Assembly: GCA_019683615.1 (NCBI GenBank)
Contig: JADGIC010000009.1
Location: forward strand, 1-33,512
Direction: 5' to 3'
DNA from: Alicyclobacillaceae bacterium
Lineage (GTDB): Bacteria; Bacillota; Bacilli; Alicyclobacillales; Alicyclobacillaceae
DNA: 33,512 nucleotides
A program made the translations under genes and the position numbers. Of the stretch, positions 33,509 to 33,512 are shown piece by piece (within the stretch, counting starts at the first letter, position 1; every line of letters begins with the position of its first letter). Below the pieces are notes generated by a model that was not told the origin of the DNA, did no database searches, and saw nothing but the letters and a program-made list of their open reading frames with translations.

Positions 33509-33512
33509 TCAT

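Overview
The window reads as chromosome of a high-GC, spore-forming, motile Firmicute, most likely Alicyclobacillus or a close relative. The evidence is Bacillus-type gene order (ftsE-ftsX-ctpB-minJ-like, then uvrB-uvrA, then hprK), a LexA/DinR-type SOS box before uvrB, a perfect match to the Bacillus sigma-H promoter consensus, frequent GTG and TTG starts with AGGAGG ribosome binding sites, and a gene set that fits cyclohexanecarboxyl-CoA synthesis. That CoA ester is the primer of the omega-cyclohexyl fatty acids for which Alicyclobacillus is known. No rRNA, tRNA, CRISPR array, insertion sequence or phage gene was seen.

Left part (1-12002): a lone Flp-type prepilin, ftsEX (division and cell-wall hydrolase control), a CtpB-like S41 protease with a peptidoglycan-binding tail, a MinJ-like membrane PDZ protein, the flagellar stator genes motAB, then uvrB and uvrA. 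The uvrB leader holds an SOS box, a terminator-like hairpin and a 20-bp tandem duplication that copies the ribosome binding site and start codon.

Middle part (11999-22087): a CdaR/PucR-type regulator coupled to uvrA, an MsmX/UgpC-type sugar-importer ATPase and hprK (carbon control); then a G5-M23 cell-wall endopeptidase behind a sigma-H promoter and a NodB polysaccharide deacetylase. argS lies on the minus strand and its 3' end overlaps the deacetylase. Next come a family 2 glycosyltransferase, a PaaI-type thioesterase and a possible 29-residue membrane peptide.

Right part (22188-31023), the most interesting: two divergent gene sets share a 334-bp control region at 25124-25457. Minus strand: a FadH-type 2,4-dienoyl-CoA reductase and a FabL-like SDR reductase. 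Plus strand: an EPSP-synthase (AroA) homologue with an altered active site, an acyl-CoA ligase, an acyl-CoA dehydrogenase and a DAHP synthase. AroA homologue + CoA ligase + acyl-CoA dehydrogenase + dienoyl-CoA reductase + SDR enoyl reductase is the content of the ansJKLM-chcA set of Streptomyces collinus, which converts shikimate to cyclohexanecarboxyl-CoA. The DAHP synthase would feed the shikimate pathway. I infer a complete CHC-CoA module.

Right end (31057-33512): an AT-rich orphan membrane-protein gene, a second SDR, a YbgC-type thioesterase with a long leader, and the 3' end of an unidentified reading frame. Functions are assigned by reading motifs by eye; no database search was possible.
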